A DNA stretch of 64,000 bases from Bradyrhizobium huanghuaihaiense (GCF_007830635.1 NZ_VLLA01000001.1:219868-283867); one strand, 5' to 3'; counted from the first letter of the stretch, positions 1 through 8,777 are shown. The notes: a model not told the origin generated them from the sequence alone. Translations and numbers: made by a program.

Positions 1-698
1 TGTTTCTGGTCGGCGATGCGCCGCCGCACATGGACTATGCGCAGGACACCAAATATCCGACGACGCTCGCGGTCGCCAAGCAGAAGGACATCATCGTCAA
101 TGCCGTGCTCGCCGGCGATGCCCGCGACACCGAGCGGGTGTGGCGTGACATCGCGCAGATCGGCAACGGCCGCTTCATCCCGATTCCGCAGGACGGCGGG
201 CAGATCGTCATCATCGAGACCCCGTACGACCAGGACATCATCATCCTGCAGCAGCAGCTCAACGGCACGGTGATCCCCTATGGCCCGCGCGAGCGGCAGA
301 AGCATACCGAGCTGAAGATGCGGCAGTCGGCCAGCGTGGCGGCCTCTGCACCGTCAACGGCCGCCGACATGGCGAGCTATATCGGCAAGCGATCCGCATC
401 GACCGCGGAAGCCGTGACCGGCGGCGGCGATCTCGTCGCCGATGCCGCCAAGGGCAGGACAAGCGTTACCGCGGTCGCTGAGGCCGACCTGCCCGAGAAT
501 CTGCGCGCGATGAAACCCGAGCAGCGTGAGGCCGAGGTATCCAAGCAGATCGAGCAGCGAAAGGCGCTGAACGAGAAGCTCGCTGCGCTGGTCGCCAAGC
601 GTGACAAGTACATCGCCGATCAGGCGGTGAAGTCACCGAAGACGTCGTCCTTCGACGGGGTCGTGCAGGAGACGTTGAAGGCGCAGATCAAGCGGTAA
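1..698 (+). CDS. VWA-domain protein, C-terminal part (5' end outside window)
   Basis: The reading frame is open from base 3 and ends with TAA at 696-698, leaving about 231 C-terminal residues. The first visible residues (FLVGDAPPHMDY, then a strand 'DIIVNAVLAGD' and a helix 'WRDIAQIGNGRFIPI') match the second half of a von Willebrand factor A fold, where an 'F/L-V-G-D-A-P' strand is typical. After the fold comes a low-complexity Ala/Ser stretch and a charged, probably helical tail rich in Lys, Glu and Gln. The family binds metal through a MIDAS motif, which would lie upstream and cannot be checked. No signal peptide can be judged. The ligand and role are unknown. Confidence 0.8.
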   Translation, partial: FLVGDAPPHMDYAQDTKYPTTLAVAKQKDIIVNAVLAGDARDTERVWRDIAQIGNGRFIPIPQDGGQIVIIETPYDQDIIILQQQLNGTVIPYGPRERQKHTELKMRQSASVAASAPSTAADMASYIGKRSASTAEAVTGGGDLVADAAKGRTSVTAVAEADLPENLRAMKPEQREAEVSKQIEQRKALNEKLAALVAKRDKYIADQAVKSPKTSSFDGVVQETLKAQIKR

Positions 699-711
699 CA
701 GCGGCGCCCCC

Positions 712-780
712 GGGGACGGCCTGCCGTTCCCTCGGGGGCGGTCTGCCGTTCCCTCGGGGACGGTCTGCCGTTCCCCGGCG
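712..780. repeat. Short tandem repeat, about three 22-bp units
   Basis: Between the VWA gene and the next gene a GC-rich unit of 22 bp (core CTGCCGTTCCCTCGGGG) is repeated: full units at 721-742 and 743-764, a diverged third from 765, and the tail of an earlier one before 721. Units differ by single bases. No coding role is evident. Confidence 0.8.
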
Positions 781-834
781 GGCACGCACGACTATTTTGC
801 TTGGCGCCGCAGCAAAAATCGGCATTGTGGCGCC

Positions 835-1527
835 ATGACCGAGCAAAATGACACCCAAGATTCCTCGCAGGACTCCTCGCAAGCCAAGGCGGGCGCGATC
901 ATCGTTCCCGTGACGCTGTTCGAGCAGAACTGCACCATCATCTGGGACGAGCCCAGCAAGAAGGCCGTGGTGATCGATCCCGGCGGCGATGTGCCGAAGA
1001 TCCTGGATGCGATCAAGCAGACCGGCGTCACCGTGGAGAAGATCTGGCTGACCCACGGCCATATCGACCATGTCGGCGGCGCGGCGGACCTGCGCGATGC
1101 GCTGAAGGTGCCGATCGAGGGGCCGCATCAGGCCGACAAGTTCCTGCTCGACAACGTGGTCGAGAGCGGCGCGCGCTTCGGCATGACCGGCGTGCGCAAT
1201 TTCGCGCCGGACCGCTGGCTCGAGGAAGGCGACAGCGTGTCGATCGGCGGCCTGTCGTTCGACATCCTGCACTGCCCCGGCCACTCGCCGGGCAGCGTGG
1301 TGTTCTTCAACAAGGACCTGCGCTTTGCCCATGTCGGCGACGTCTTGTTCGCGGGCTCGGTGGGACGCACGGACCTGCCCGGCGGCAGTCACGCGACGCT
1401 GATCGACTCGATCAAGACGAAGTTGCTGCCGCTCGGCGACGATGTCGGCTTCATCTGCGGCCACGGCGCCGGCTCGAGCATCGGCCAGGAGCGGATGACC
1501 AATCCGTTCATCACCGGCGAGATGTAG
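835..1527 (+). CDS. MBL-fold metallo-hydrolase, glyoxalase II-like
   Basis: A 230-residue metallo-beta-lactamase-fold hydrolase. The metal-binding motif THGHIDHVGG (HxHxDH) is near residue 80, a second His lies in 'CPGHSPGSV', an Asp in 'HVGDVLFAGSVGR' and the final His in 'FICGHGAGS', giving the full binuclear metal set. Length and the 'VIDPGGD' start resemble the YcbL/GloB-like subgroup, which acts on thioesters such as S-lactoylglutathione. The first 20 residues are an acidic Gln/Asp/Ser-rich tail. It ends four bases before the end of the convergent HxlR gene. The exact substrate is not clear from sequence. Confidence 0.88.
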   Translation: MTEQNDTQDSSQDSSQAKAGAIIVPVTLFEQNCTIIWDEPSKKAVVIDPGGDVPKILDAIKQTGVTVEKIWLTHGHIDHVGGAADLRDALKVPIEGPHQADKFLLDNVVESGARFGMTGVRNFAPDRWLEEGDSVSIGGLSFDILHCPGHSPGSVVFFNKDLRFAHVGDVLFAGSVGRTDLPGGSHATLIDSIKTKLLPLGDDVGFICGHGAGSSIGQERMTNPFITGEM

Positions 1528-1531
1528 CTTT

Positions 1532-1906
1532 TTACTCAGCGGCGTCTGCGAGCGCCGCTGTCTCGCCGAGGTTTCGTTCACCCCATTCGCGGATCGCTGC
1601 GACCACGGGGACGAAGCTCCTACCCTTCCGCGTCAGGCGATACTCCACCTTCGGCGGCACCTCGCCAAAATCCTTGCGGTCGATCAGGCCGCTCATCGTC
1701 AGCGCCTTCAATTCGCGGCTGAGCACGCGCGGGGTGATCTCGGCACTGCCTTCAGCGCCGCGCAGCAGGCCGCTCCTGATCTCGCCGTAGCGGCGCGGGC
1801 CGTCCTTGAGATCCCAGACGATGCGCAGCTTGTACTTGCCGCTGATCATCTTCTGAAACGCCGCGACCGGACAGGCGCGCGGCGGGATCGCTCTTGCCTT
1901 CGCCAT
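1532..1906 (-). CDS. HxlR-family winged-helix transcriptional regulator
   Basis: A 124-residue HxlR-type regulator. It shows the family layout: an N-terminal Cys ('CPVAAFQKMISGKYKLRI'), then 'YGEIRSGL', 'SRELKALTMSGLIDRKDF', and the wing 'PPKVEYRLTRKGRSF'. I chose the ATG at 1906 because GGAGGAG lies seven bases upstream; the frame is open further but with no better start. HxlR proteins usually respond to reactive electrophiles or redox stress through the N-terminal Cys. The divergent gene at 2049 is the likely target, and a tandem repeat in the shared intergenic region is a likely operator. Confidence 0.92.
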   Translation of the reverse strand: MAKARAIPPRACPVAAFQKMISGKYKLRIVWDLKDGPRRYGEIRSGLLRGAEGSAEITPRVLSRELKALTMSGLIDRKDFGEVPPKVEYRLTRKGRSFVPVVAAIREWGERNLGETAALADAAE

Positions 1907-1964
1907 GTCGTCTCCTCCATGCGCCAGCCAAGCCAGATGCGAGGATAGGATCGATCGCGAAAAA

Positions 1965-1991
1965 GTCCATACTATCAATTTTGTCCATACT
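1965..1991. promoter_or_regulatory. Tandem direct repeat, candidate HxlR operator
   Basis: GTCCATACT occurs twice, at 1965-1973 and 1983-1991, with 18 bp between starts, in the AT-rich spacer between the divergent HxlR gene and the small ABM-like gene. On the other strand the unit reads AGTATGGAC. The spacing of about two helical turns fits two regulator dimers side by side. The assignment to this HxlR protein is inference from position. Confidence 0.6.
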
Positions 1992-2048
1992 TGCGAGAAC
2001 GCGCGCAAGGCGCAGATGATGACGCACATGACGAACAGGGAGCGTCAC

Positions 2049-2351
2049 ATGAAGCACTTCATGATCAGATACCAGTTCAAGAACGGTACGACGGAGGAAT
2101 GGCACCGGGAGATCGGCCGCTTCATCAAGGCGATCGACGGCGATCCGGAACTGAAGGGTCGGATCGGCTATCGCGTCCTGAAGGCCCGCGACGACGGCAG
2201 CTATTTCCACCTCGCCAGCGTCAGCGACGATGCAGCGCAGAAGGCTTTGCAATCGCGCGACTTCTTCAGGGCCTATCAGGAGACGACGCGGAAAGTCGCC
2301 GGCGGCGAGGTGACGGTGACGCCGATCGAGGTGATCGATCAGACGGGGTAG
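2049..2351 (+). CDS. Small ABM-like (dimeric alpha-beta barrel) protein
   Basis: A 100-residue protein starting 'MKHFMIRYQFKNG' with 'YFHLASVSDDAAQKALQSRDFFRAYQ', a pattern like the antibiotic-biosynthesis-monooxygenase/ferredoxin-like small barrels, which often form dimers and include quinol monooxygenases. I placed the start at 2049 behind GGGAG; in-frame ATGs upstream would add a short poorly conserved leader. It is transcribed away from the HxlR regulator, a common pairing for redox-responsive small enzymes. No catalytic residues can be named, so the enzymatic role is a guess. Confidence 0.65.
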   Translation: MKHFMIRYQFKNGTTEEWHREIGRFIKAIDGDPELKGRIGYRVLKARDDGSYFHLASVSDDAAQKALQSRDFFRAYQETTRKVAGGEVTVTPIEVIDQTG

Positions 2352-2385
2352 TCGCTGACGCGATTGGCGCCGCTACAAACTCCGC

Positions 2386-2540
2386 CGTCGTCCCGGACAA
2401 GCGCAAGCGCAGATCCGGGACCCATAACCACAAGGAGATGTGGTTACGGGGACTAGGAGTTACGCCTTCGCGCCTCACTTGGTTCTGGGAGTATGGGTCC
2501 CAGATCGGCGCGCGCTTGGGGCGCGCTTGTCCGGGACGAC
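2386..2540. repeat. Palindromic intergenic repeat, family B (copy 1)
   Basis: The element begins CGTCGTCCCGGACAAGCGC and ends with its inverse (GCGCTTGTCCGGGACGACAG), with internal 'GATCCGGGACCCATAACCAC' and a matching inner inverse. It fills the gap between two convergent genes. Related copies lie at 8528-8689, 10161-10280 and 14374-14518. Confidence 0.85.
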
Positions 2541-2576
2541 AGCGCAGTTTGTATCGCTTACGGGACGACAGAGGAG

Positions 2577-3755
2577 CTACTTCATCAATCCCGCCGCCGT
2601 CAGGGCGCGCGTGATGATCTGGCCGAGATCGAAGCCGCGGGATGCCTCCTGCTTCGGCTCGGCCGCTTCTTCGGCGACCTTCGCGCGGATCGAGCGGGCG
2701 AGATGCGGAGCGGGTGAGCGCGCCGGAGCCGCTTTTGCCGGAGTAGCAGGCTTCGCCGCCTTCTTCGCCTCCGCGATCCAGCCGGTCAGGCCGAAGAACT
2801 TCGCGATGTGATAGGACGAGGAGATGCCGGCCTCGATCAGGAACGCGCCCTCTATGCCGTAGCGCTGGTCGTTGTCGGCCAGCCCAAGCGGCGTGCCGTG
2901 GGCCATGTCGGTGATGGCGTAGGACTCGACCAGCGTCTCGCCGTCCTTGTTCCACCAGGCCTGGCGCGGATAGCCGTCGACATTGGTCTCGGCCATCGGC
3001 ACGGCGGGCAGATCGTGCAGGTCGAGCCACTGCTTGACGATCTCGTTGGCATTGCCGGGATTGACGGTGCGGTCGGCGCTGCCGTGCCACACCGAGATCC
3101 TCGGCCAGGGACCGCGATGGTTCGAGGCGCGCCGCACGAAATCGCCGAGTTCGCGATCGGGCCTCTGCGGCGAATAAAACATACCGTCCAGCGCCTCGCG
3201 CAAGTTCGACGCGATGCCGTAAGGCAGTCCGGCGATGATCGCGCCAGCCGCAAAGACTTCCGGATAGGTCGCGAGCATCACCGACGTCATGCCGCCACCG
3301 GCGGAGAGGCCGGTGATGAAGATGCGCCTGGGATCGATGCGATGTGCATCCGCCATATGCGCGATCATCTCGCGGATCGAGCGCGCTTCGCCGCTGTCCC
3401 GCGCGGTGTCTTCCGGATTGAACCAGTTGAAGCAGGTGTTGCCGTTGTTGACGCGCTGCTGCTCGGGCATCAGCAGCGCAAAGCCGTAATGCCGCGCGAG
3501 CGTCGACCAGCCGGCACCGAGATCGTAACCCGCCGCCGTCTGTCCGCAGCCATGCAGCACGACGACCAGCGCGCGCGGCTTCTGCAGCTGCGCCGGCACG
3601 AACGCGAACATGCGCAAGGCGCCGGGATTGTCGCCGAAGCCCGTGATCTCTTCCAGCGGGCTGGATGAATCAGGGCTCCGGCCGAACTCGGCAAGGCGCA
3701 GACCGTCCAGCTTCGGCAGACGTCTCAACAAATCGACATTTCTTGCTAACGACAC
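2577..3755 (-). CDS. PHB depolymerase-family esterase
   Basis: A 392-residue alpha/beta hydrolase of the extracellular PHB-depolymerase/feruloyl-esterase-like family. The oxyanion region is 'LVVVLHGCGQTA' near residue 65, the nucleophile is Ser151 in GLSAGGG, a candidate acid is in 'VWHGSADRTVNPGNA' and the His is in 'ITDMAHGTPLG'. A region of about 70 Ala/Lys/Pro-rich residues follows the catalytic domain. I prefer the GTG at 3755, with AGGAAA just upstream; a TTG at 3794 would add 13 residues with no clear ribosome site. No signal peptide is visible, so a cytoplasmic or non-classical location is likely and the natural substrate is uncertain. Confidence 0.85.
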   Translation of the reverse strand: MSLARNVDLLRRLPKLDGLRLAEFGRSPDSSSPLEEITGFGDNPGALRMFAFVPAQLQKPRALVVVLHGCGQTAAGYDLGAGWSTLARHYGFALLMPEQQRVNNGNTCFNWFNPEDTARDSGEARSIREMIAHMADAHRIDPRRIFITGLSAGGGMTSVMLATYPEVFAAGAIIAGLPYGIASNLREALDGMFYSPQRPDRELGDFVRRASNHRGPWPRISVWHGSADRTVNPGNANEIVKQWLDLHDLPAVPMAETNVDGYPRQAWWNKDGETLVESYAITDMAHGTPLGLADNDQRYGIEGAFLIEAGISSSYHIAKFFGLTGWIAEAKKAAKPATPAKAAPARSPAPHLARSIRAKVAEEAAEPKQEASRGFDLGQIITRALTAAGLMK

Positions 3756-3896
3756 GGCAATTTCCTGGTGGGCGACGTTCAACGTACAGCCCAACCAGAT
3801 AGTTGCTGCATTGCGAAATAAAAAGGCCGTGTGCTGTCGATCTCGCGAAAATCACTGGAAATTCAGCAGAAATCCGCACGCATTAACCGCAATGCT

Positions 3897-5309
3897 TCAA
3901 CTTGATGCAGATGCGCGGCGCATCCACGTCAGAAATACGGTGCAGATCATGATTAACGTCACAAACAGCGCGAGCGAGACGAGAAATCCTGCGCGCGCTG
4001 ATTGCAATGATTCGATCGCAAAGAATACCGCGCCGATTGCGGCCACTCCGGCCGCATTTCCGATCTGTGCCGTCGTGCCGTACATGCCGGAGGCCGAGCC
4101 TGCGGCGACAGGTTTGACAGTCGAGAGCACGGCGCCGGACAGCGGGGCCATCACGAGTCCCTGGCCATATCCGAAGATGCTCATGGTGAGCGCGAGTGCG
4201 AGCGGCGACGGCGTGTCAACATAGAGCACAAGAAGCGCGAGCGCGCCGAGGCCTGCGATCTGCAACGCGCAGCCTTCGATCAGCACCTTGGTGCCGCGAT
4301 GCCGCGCCCTCGCGCCGCTGTGACGCGAGGCCACGACGAAAGCGATGGCAAGTGGAATGGAGGCCATGCCGGCCACAAGCGGCGGAATCTTCAGGCCGCG
4401 CTGCATGAACAGCGTCATGACCAGATAGAACGACAGGTTGGCGACGAAGAAAAAGAAGGCTGCGCCAAGCCCGCGCAGAAAAGCCGCGTCCGCCAGCAGC
4501 GTGAGGTCGATCAGCGGCATGCCGCCGGCTCGCGCGACCGCACGTTCGAGCTTCAGGAAGGCCGCGAGGATCACGCCCCCGATCGCCATCACGGCCCACA
4601 GCCATGGCGCCCAGCCGACATCATGACCGAACAGCAGCGGCCCGATCAGGCACAACAATCCCGCGAACAACACCATGCTGCCCTTGACGTCGGGCCTGGT
4701 CCCGGCCCGTCGTGGCACCGACGGCATGATGCGCCAGGCGGCCGCGGCGATGACGAGGCCAAAGGGAACGTTGACGAAGAACACCGACCGCCAGCCGGTG
4801 CCGGCGAGATCGAGCGACACGAGAACGCCGCCGAGCAGGAAGCCCGCGGCGCCCGCAAGCCCGAGCACGATACCGTAGACGGCGAAGGCGCGGCTGCGCG
4901 TCTCGTCGGTGAACAAAAGATGCAACGTCGCCAGCACCTGCGGCACCATCAGCGCCGCGGTCGCGCCCTGCGCCAGCCGCGCCATGATCAGCTCGACGCC
5001 GGATTGCGCAAGGCCACACCACAGCGAGGTCGCCGTGAAGCCGAGTACGCCGGCCAGGAAGACAGTCTTGGTGCCGTGGATGTCGCCGAGCCGGCCGCCG
5101 GTGACGACCAGCGTGGCATAGGCGATCAGATAGATCGCGATGACGGATTCGATCTGCGCCGGCGACGCCTTCAGATCCACCGCGATGGTGGGGATCGCGA
5201 CGTTCACGATGAAGGCATCGACGCCGAACATGAACTGGGCGGCGACGACGATCGCCAGCACCCACCAGCGGCGGGTCGAGTCGATTGGCTTTGTGACGGT
5301 TTGATGCAT
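3897..5309 (-). CDS. MFS transporter, DHA2-type drug:proton antiporter
   Basis: A 470-residue membrane protein with about 14 hydrophobic segments. Typical DHA2 motifs are present: 'VDAFIVNVAIPTIAVDL' in the first helix, the A-motif 'GGRLGDIHGTK' and 'RLAQGATAALMVPQVLA'. The family exports drugs or organic compounds against protons across the inner membrane. The ATG at 5309 was chosen because it begins just ahead of the first membrane helix; longer versions would read backwards into the sthA start region. It is divergent from sthA across about 150 bp. The substrate is not predictable. Confidence 0.9.
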   Translation of the reverse strand: MHQTVTKPIDSTRRWWVLAIVVAAQFMFGVDAFIVNVAIPTIAVDLKASPAQIESVIAIYLIAYATLVVTGGRLGDIHGTKTVFLAGVLGFTATSLWCGLAQSGVELIMARLAQGATAALMVPQVLATLHLLFTDETRSRAFAVYGIVLGLAGAAGFLLGGVLVSLDLAGTGWRSVFFVNVPFGLVIAAAAWRIMPSVPRRAGTRPDVKGSMVLFAGLLCLIGPLLFGHDVGWAPWLWAVMAIGGVILAAFLKLERAVARAGGMPLIDLTLLADAAFLRGLGAAFFFFVANLSFYLVMTLFMQRGLKIPPLVAGMASIPLAIAFVVASRHSGARARHRGTKVLIEGCALQIAGLGALALLVLYVDTPSPLALALTMSIFGYGQGLVMAPLSGAVLSTVKPVAAGSASGMYGTTAQIGNAAGVAAIGAVFFAIESLQSARAGFLVSLALFVTLIMICTVFLTWMRRASASS

Positions 5310-5326
5310 TTTCGCGCGAACCTTCG

Positions 5327-5359
5327 GCGATTTATTTGCGCGCAAGCCTCGCAAATCGC
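5327..5359. promoter_or_regulatory. Inverted repeat between divergent MFS gene and sthA
   Basis: GCGATTT at 5327-5333 is repeated inverted as AAATCGC at 5353-5359, 18 bases upstream of the MFS start codon. The arms are seven bases with a 19-base spacer. It could be an operator or a leader hairpin; no regulator gene is adjacent. Confidence 0.35.
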
Positions 5360-5458
5360 GGTCATCCGCGCGATTACCTCGGAGGTAGGACTTGTCGCTT
5401 TGGCCCGATTGCTGCATGTCGGTTCCCGCTGGATTTGCAGGGGTTCGGAAGTCTTCCG

Positions 5459-6850
5459 ATGTACGACTACGACATGGTGGTGATCGGCTCGGGCCCGTCG
5501 GGGCGCCGGGCCGCGGTGCAATGCGCCAAGCTCGGCAAGTCCGTGCTGGTGGTGGAGAAAGGCCGGCGGGTCGGCGGCGTCTCCGTCCACACCGGCACCA
5601 TCCCCTCGAAGACACTGCGCGAAACCGTGCTGAACCTGTCCGGCTGGCGCGAGCGCGGCTTTTACGGCCGCTCCTATCGGGTGAAGCAGGACATCGCGGC
5701 CAGCGACCTGATGACCCGGCTGCAGAAGACGCTCGATCACGAGGTCGAGGTGCTCGAGCATCAGTTCAGCCGCAACCTCGTCCGCACCGCCAATGGCGAG
5801 GCGCGCCTGGTCTCGCCGCATGAGGTCGAGATCACGAGCTCAATCGGCGAGACCAAGGTGGTGTCCGCCGCCTTCATCCTGATCGCCTGCGGCACGCGCC
5901 CGTTCCGCCCCGACTACGTGCCGTTCGACGGCACCAGCGTGCTCGACAGCGACGAGATCATCGAGCTGCCGAAACTGCCACGCAGCCTCGCCGTGATCGG
6001 CGCCGGCGTGATCGGCGTCGAATACGCCACCATCTTCAGCGCACTCGACGTGCCCGTGACCCTGATCGAGCCGCGGCCGACCTTCCTCGATTTCATCGAC
6101 AAGGAATTGATCGACGAGTTCATGCACGAGCTGCGCGATCGCAATGTCGCGCTGCGGCTCGGCTCCAAGGTGACGTCGATCGAGAAGAATGCGCAGGGTC
6201 ACATCGTCACGCATCTGTCGGACGGGCGCCACGTCACCACGGAAATGCTGCTGTTCGCCGCGGGCCGTGTCGGCGCCACCGACCGGCTCAACCTCGAGGC
6301 CGCCGGCATCGCGGTCGACCACCGCGGCCGCATCACGGTCGATCCTGTCACGTTGCAGACCAGCGTGCCGCACATCTACGCCGCCGGCGACGTGATCGGC
6401 TTTCCGAGCCTTGCCTCGACGTCGATGGAGCAGGGCCGCGTCGCGGCCTGCCATGCGCTCGGCATGGAGCCCTTGGCGCCGCCGGAGTTCTTTCCCTACG
6501 GCATCTATTCGGTGCCGGAAATCTCGACCGCCGGTCTCACCGAGGAAGAGGTGCGCACGCGCGGCATTCCCTACGAGGTCGGCATCGCCCGCTTCCGCGA
6601 GACCTCGCGCGGCCACATCATGGGGCTGAACAGCGGCATGATGAAGATGATCTTCTCGACCAAGACCCGCCGCCTGCTCGGCGTGCATATTCTGGGCGAA
6701 GGCGCCACCGAGCTGATCCATATCGGTCAGGCCGTCCTGAACCTCAAGGGCACGATCGACTATTTCATCCAGAACACGTTCAACTATCCGACGCTGGCCG
6801 AGGCCTACAAGATCGCCGGCCTGGATGCGTGGAACAGGATGACGCGGTAG
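5459..6850 (+). CDS. sthA: Soluble pyridine nucleotide transhydrogenase
   Basis: A 463-residue flavoprotein of the dihydrolipoamide-dehydrogenase superfamily. It has the FAD-binding 'VVIGSGPSGRRAA' near residue 8, an NAD(P) motif 'LAVIGAGVIGVEYA', 'YAAGDVIGFPSLAS' and the C-terminal dimer domain 'TELIHIGQAVLNLKGTID'. The redox-active Cys pair of true disulfide reductases is absent: the region reads 'GVSVHTGTIPSKTLRE'. This is the mark of SthA/UdhA, which moves hydride between NADPH and NAD+ in the cytoplasm. The start at 5459 begins 'MYDYDMVVIG' as in the family. Confidence 0.93.
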   Translation: MYDYDMVVIGSGPSGRRAAVQCAKLGKSVLVVEKGRRVGGVSVHTGTIPSKTLRETVLNLSGWRERGFYGRSYRVKQDIAASDLMTRLQKTLDHEVEVLEHQFSRNLVRTANGEARLVSPHEVEITSSIGETKVVSAAFILIACGTRPFRPDYVPFDGTSVLDSDEIIELPKLPRSLAVIGAGVIGVEYATIFSALDVPVTLIEPRPTFLDFIDKELIDEFMHELRDRNVALRLGSKVTSIEKNAQGHIVTHLSDGRHVTTEMLLFAAGRVGATDRLNLEAAGIAVDHRGRITVDPVTLQTSVPHIYAAGDVIGFPSLASTSMEQGRVAACHALGMEPLAPPEFFPYGIYSVPEISTAGLTEEEVRTRGIPYEVGIARFRETSRGHIMGLNSGMMKMIFSTKTRRLLGVHILGEGATELIHIGQAVLNLKGTIDYFIQNTFNYPTLAEAYKIAGLDAWNRMTR

Positions 6851-6862
6851 CGGCGGGCTTTC

Positions 6863-7142
6863 GCCTCTCCCCGCACGCGGGGAGAGGCCGGAATTCAAAC
6901 GCAGTTTGAATTCCGGGTGAGGGGGACTCTCCGCGAGTCGCGCTGTCCATTGGAACGTCGCCCCCTCAGCACGTCATTGCGAGCGCAGCGAAGCAATCCA
7001 GAATCCCTCCGCGGAAAGACTCTGGATTGCTTCGCTGCGCTCGCAATGACGGTGTTGGGGCTGTCTCGAAACCGAACTACCTCCGTCCCCGGGAGACTCC
7101 CCCTCACCCCAACCCTCCCCCCGTAAGAACGGGGAGAGGGAG
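6863..7142. repeat. Palindromic repeat, family D, split by a nested element (copy 1)
   Basis: The left part holds GCCTCTCCCCG with its inverse and then a 27-bp palindrome at 6889-6915 around GAATTCAAAC, followed by GGGTGAGGGGGACTCT. The right part (7094-7142) carries the inverse of that last string and CCGTAAGAACGGGGAGAGGG. A family A element sits between the halves. This element occupies most of the 414-bp gap before the next gene, in which I see no gene. Confidence 0.8.
6972..7051. repeat. Palindromic repeat, family A (copy 1), nested
   Basis: An 80-bp element whose ends CGTCATTGCGAGCGCAGCGA and its inverse enclose AAGCAATCCAGA and TCTGGATTGCTT. It is nearly a perfect hairpin with a short central loop. 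It lies inside a family D element. A second copy is at 51617-51703. Confidence 0.88.
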
Positions 7143-7264
7143 AAGCGGCAACGTCAGCACATAGCTGCATTCCGCTGCGCGGGACATCGCGTGATTGCGT
7201 TCGCTAGTCCCAGCACGTAGCTTCACCGTCTCAACAAACAGAAAATTCAGCCGGAGAGAACGCC

Positions 7265-8500
7265 ATGGCGCGCCTGAAGTTCGGAGCCTTCCTTGCCCCG
7301 CATCACCCGATCGGGGAGCATCCGATGCTGCAGTTCCGGCGCGATCTCGACCTCGTCGAGCAGCTGGACGCGTTGGGGTATGATGAGTTCTGGTGCGGCG
7401 AGCATCATTCCTCCGGATGGGAGATGATCGCTTCGCCCGAGATGTTCCTGGCGGCCGCCGGCGAGCGCACCAAGCGGATCAAGCTCGGCACCGGCGTCAT
7501 CTCGCTGCCCTATCACCATCCCTTCAACGTCGCCCAGCGCATGGTCCAGCTCGACCACATGACCGGCGGCCGCGCCATCTTCGGCTCAGGTCCCGGCGCG
7601 CTCGCCTCGGACGCGCACACGCTCGGCATCGACCCGATGACGCAGCGCGACCGCCAGGACGAGGCGATCGGCGTGATCCGCCGCCTGTTCAACGGCGAGC
7701 GGGTCACGGCGAAGAGCGACTGGTTCACCATGAACGACGCGGCGCTGCAGATCCTCCCCTTGCAGGAGGAGATGCCGTTCGTGGTGGCGTCGCAGATCTC
7801 GCCGTCGGGCATGACGCTCGCCGGCAAATACGGCATCGGCATCATCTCGCTGGGCTCGATGACGACGCAGGGCCTGATGTCGCTGCAACAGCAATGGCAG
7901 TTCGCCGAGGATGCCGCCAAGAAGCACGGCACCAAGGTCAACCGCGCCGACTGGCGCGTGCTGCTGACCTTCCATATCGCCGAGACCCGCGAGCAGGCCC
8001 GCCGCGAGGCCGGCGCCGGGCTGATGCGCTGGCACAACGAATATAATGTCGGCACGCTGCAACGGCCGGGCCTCACCGCGTTCTCCTCGCCGGATGAAGC
8101 CGTGGACAACACCGCTTTCGTCGAGGGCGCGGCGTCCACCATCGGCACGCCGGACGATCTCGTCAAAACCATCAAGAACGTGATGGAGGTGTCCGGCGGC
8201 GTCGGTGCCATCATTGGCTTCGTGCACGACTGGGCCAATCCGGAAAATACACGCCGGAGCTGGGACATGGTCGCGCGCTACGTCGTGCCGGAGATCAACG
8301 GCTATATCGACGGACTGCGCAAGTCGCAAAAATTCGTGATCGAGAACCGCGCGATCTTCGAGCGCGCGGGCCAGGCCGTGATGGCCAAGATCATGGAGAA
8401 CGAGAAGGCCGCCGAGGCGCTGAAGGTCACCGGCGTCGGCCGCGTCGCCATTCCCGCCGTCAACGCGCCGGATCTGCAGAAGGAAGCGGCGAAGCGGTAG
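7265..8500 (+). CDS. LLM-class flavin-dependent monooxygenase, limonene monooxygenase-like
   Basis: A 411-residue member of the bacterial luciferase-like (LLM) flavin monooxygenases. It starts 'MARLKFGAFLAPHHPIGEHP', followed by 'GYDEFWCGEHHSSGWEMIASPEMF' and 'LGTGVISLPYHHPFNVAQRMVQLDHMTGGRAIFGSGPG', the usual barrel strands that hold FMN. Length and the 'GEHHSSGWE' region resemble limonene 1,2-monooxygenases and related alkane or terpene monooxygenases, which need a separate flavin reductase; none is seen nearby. It starts at 7265 behind GGAGAG. The P450 and SDR that follow suggest a shared role in oxidising a hydrophobic compound, but the substrate is inferred only. Confidence 0.85.
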   Translation: MARLKFGAFLAPHHPIGEHPMLQFRRDLDLVEQLDALGYDEFWCGEHHSSGWEMIASPEMFLAAAGERTKRIKLGTGVISLPYHHPFNVAQRMVQLDHMTGGRAIFGSGPGALASDAHTLGIDPMTQRDRQDEAIGVIRRLFNGERVTAKSDWFTMNDAALQILPLQEEMPFVVASQISPSGMTLAGKYGIGIISLGSMTTQGLMSLQQQWQFAEDAAKKHGTKVNRADWRVLLTFHIAETREQARREAGAGLMRWHNEYNVGTLQRPGLTAFSSPDEAVDNTAFVEGAASTIGTPDDLVKTIKNVMEVSGGVGAIIGFVHDWANPENTRRSWDMVARYVVPEINGYIDGLRKSQKFVIENRAIFERAGQAVMAKIMENEKAAEALKVTGVGRVAIPAVNAPDLQKEAAKR

Positions 8501-8527
8501 GTTTTATCGGCAAGGCCCATCTCCACT

Positions 8528-8689
8528 CGTCGTCCCGGACAAGCGCGCTCAAAGCGCGCGCAGATCCGGGACCCATAGCCACAGGGAGCAATTTGTCGCG
8601 AGCTGACAATCGCGAGTCTTCGCCAAACACAATTCGGTGGTTATGGGTCCCGGCCCCCGTGCGCAATTGCGCACTAGGCCGGGACGACG
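8528..8689. repeat. Palindromic intergenic repeat, family B (copy 2)
   Basis: Ends are CGTCGTCCCGGACAAGCGCG and GGCCGGGACGACG; the interior holds 'GATCCGGGACCCATAGCCAC' and its inverse. It lies between the LLM monooxygenase and the P450 gene, and leaves a short promoter-sized gap before the latter. Confidence 0.83.
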
Positions 8690-8777
8690 GTGCGTGTTGT
8701 GATTTGCGCGCAAGACAACTGTCACGTCATCCTTCGCGGATTGTGCTATGTAGGCAGGGCCAACCGGAGCAATCCTC

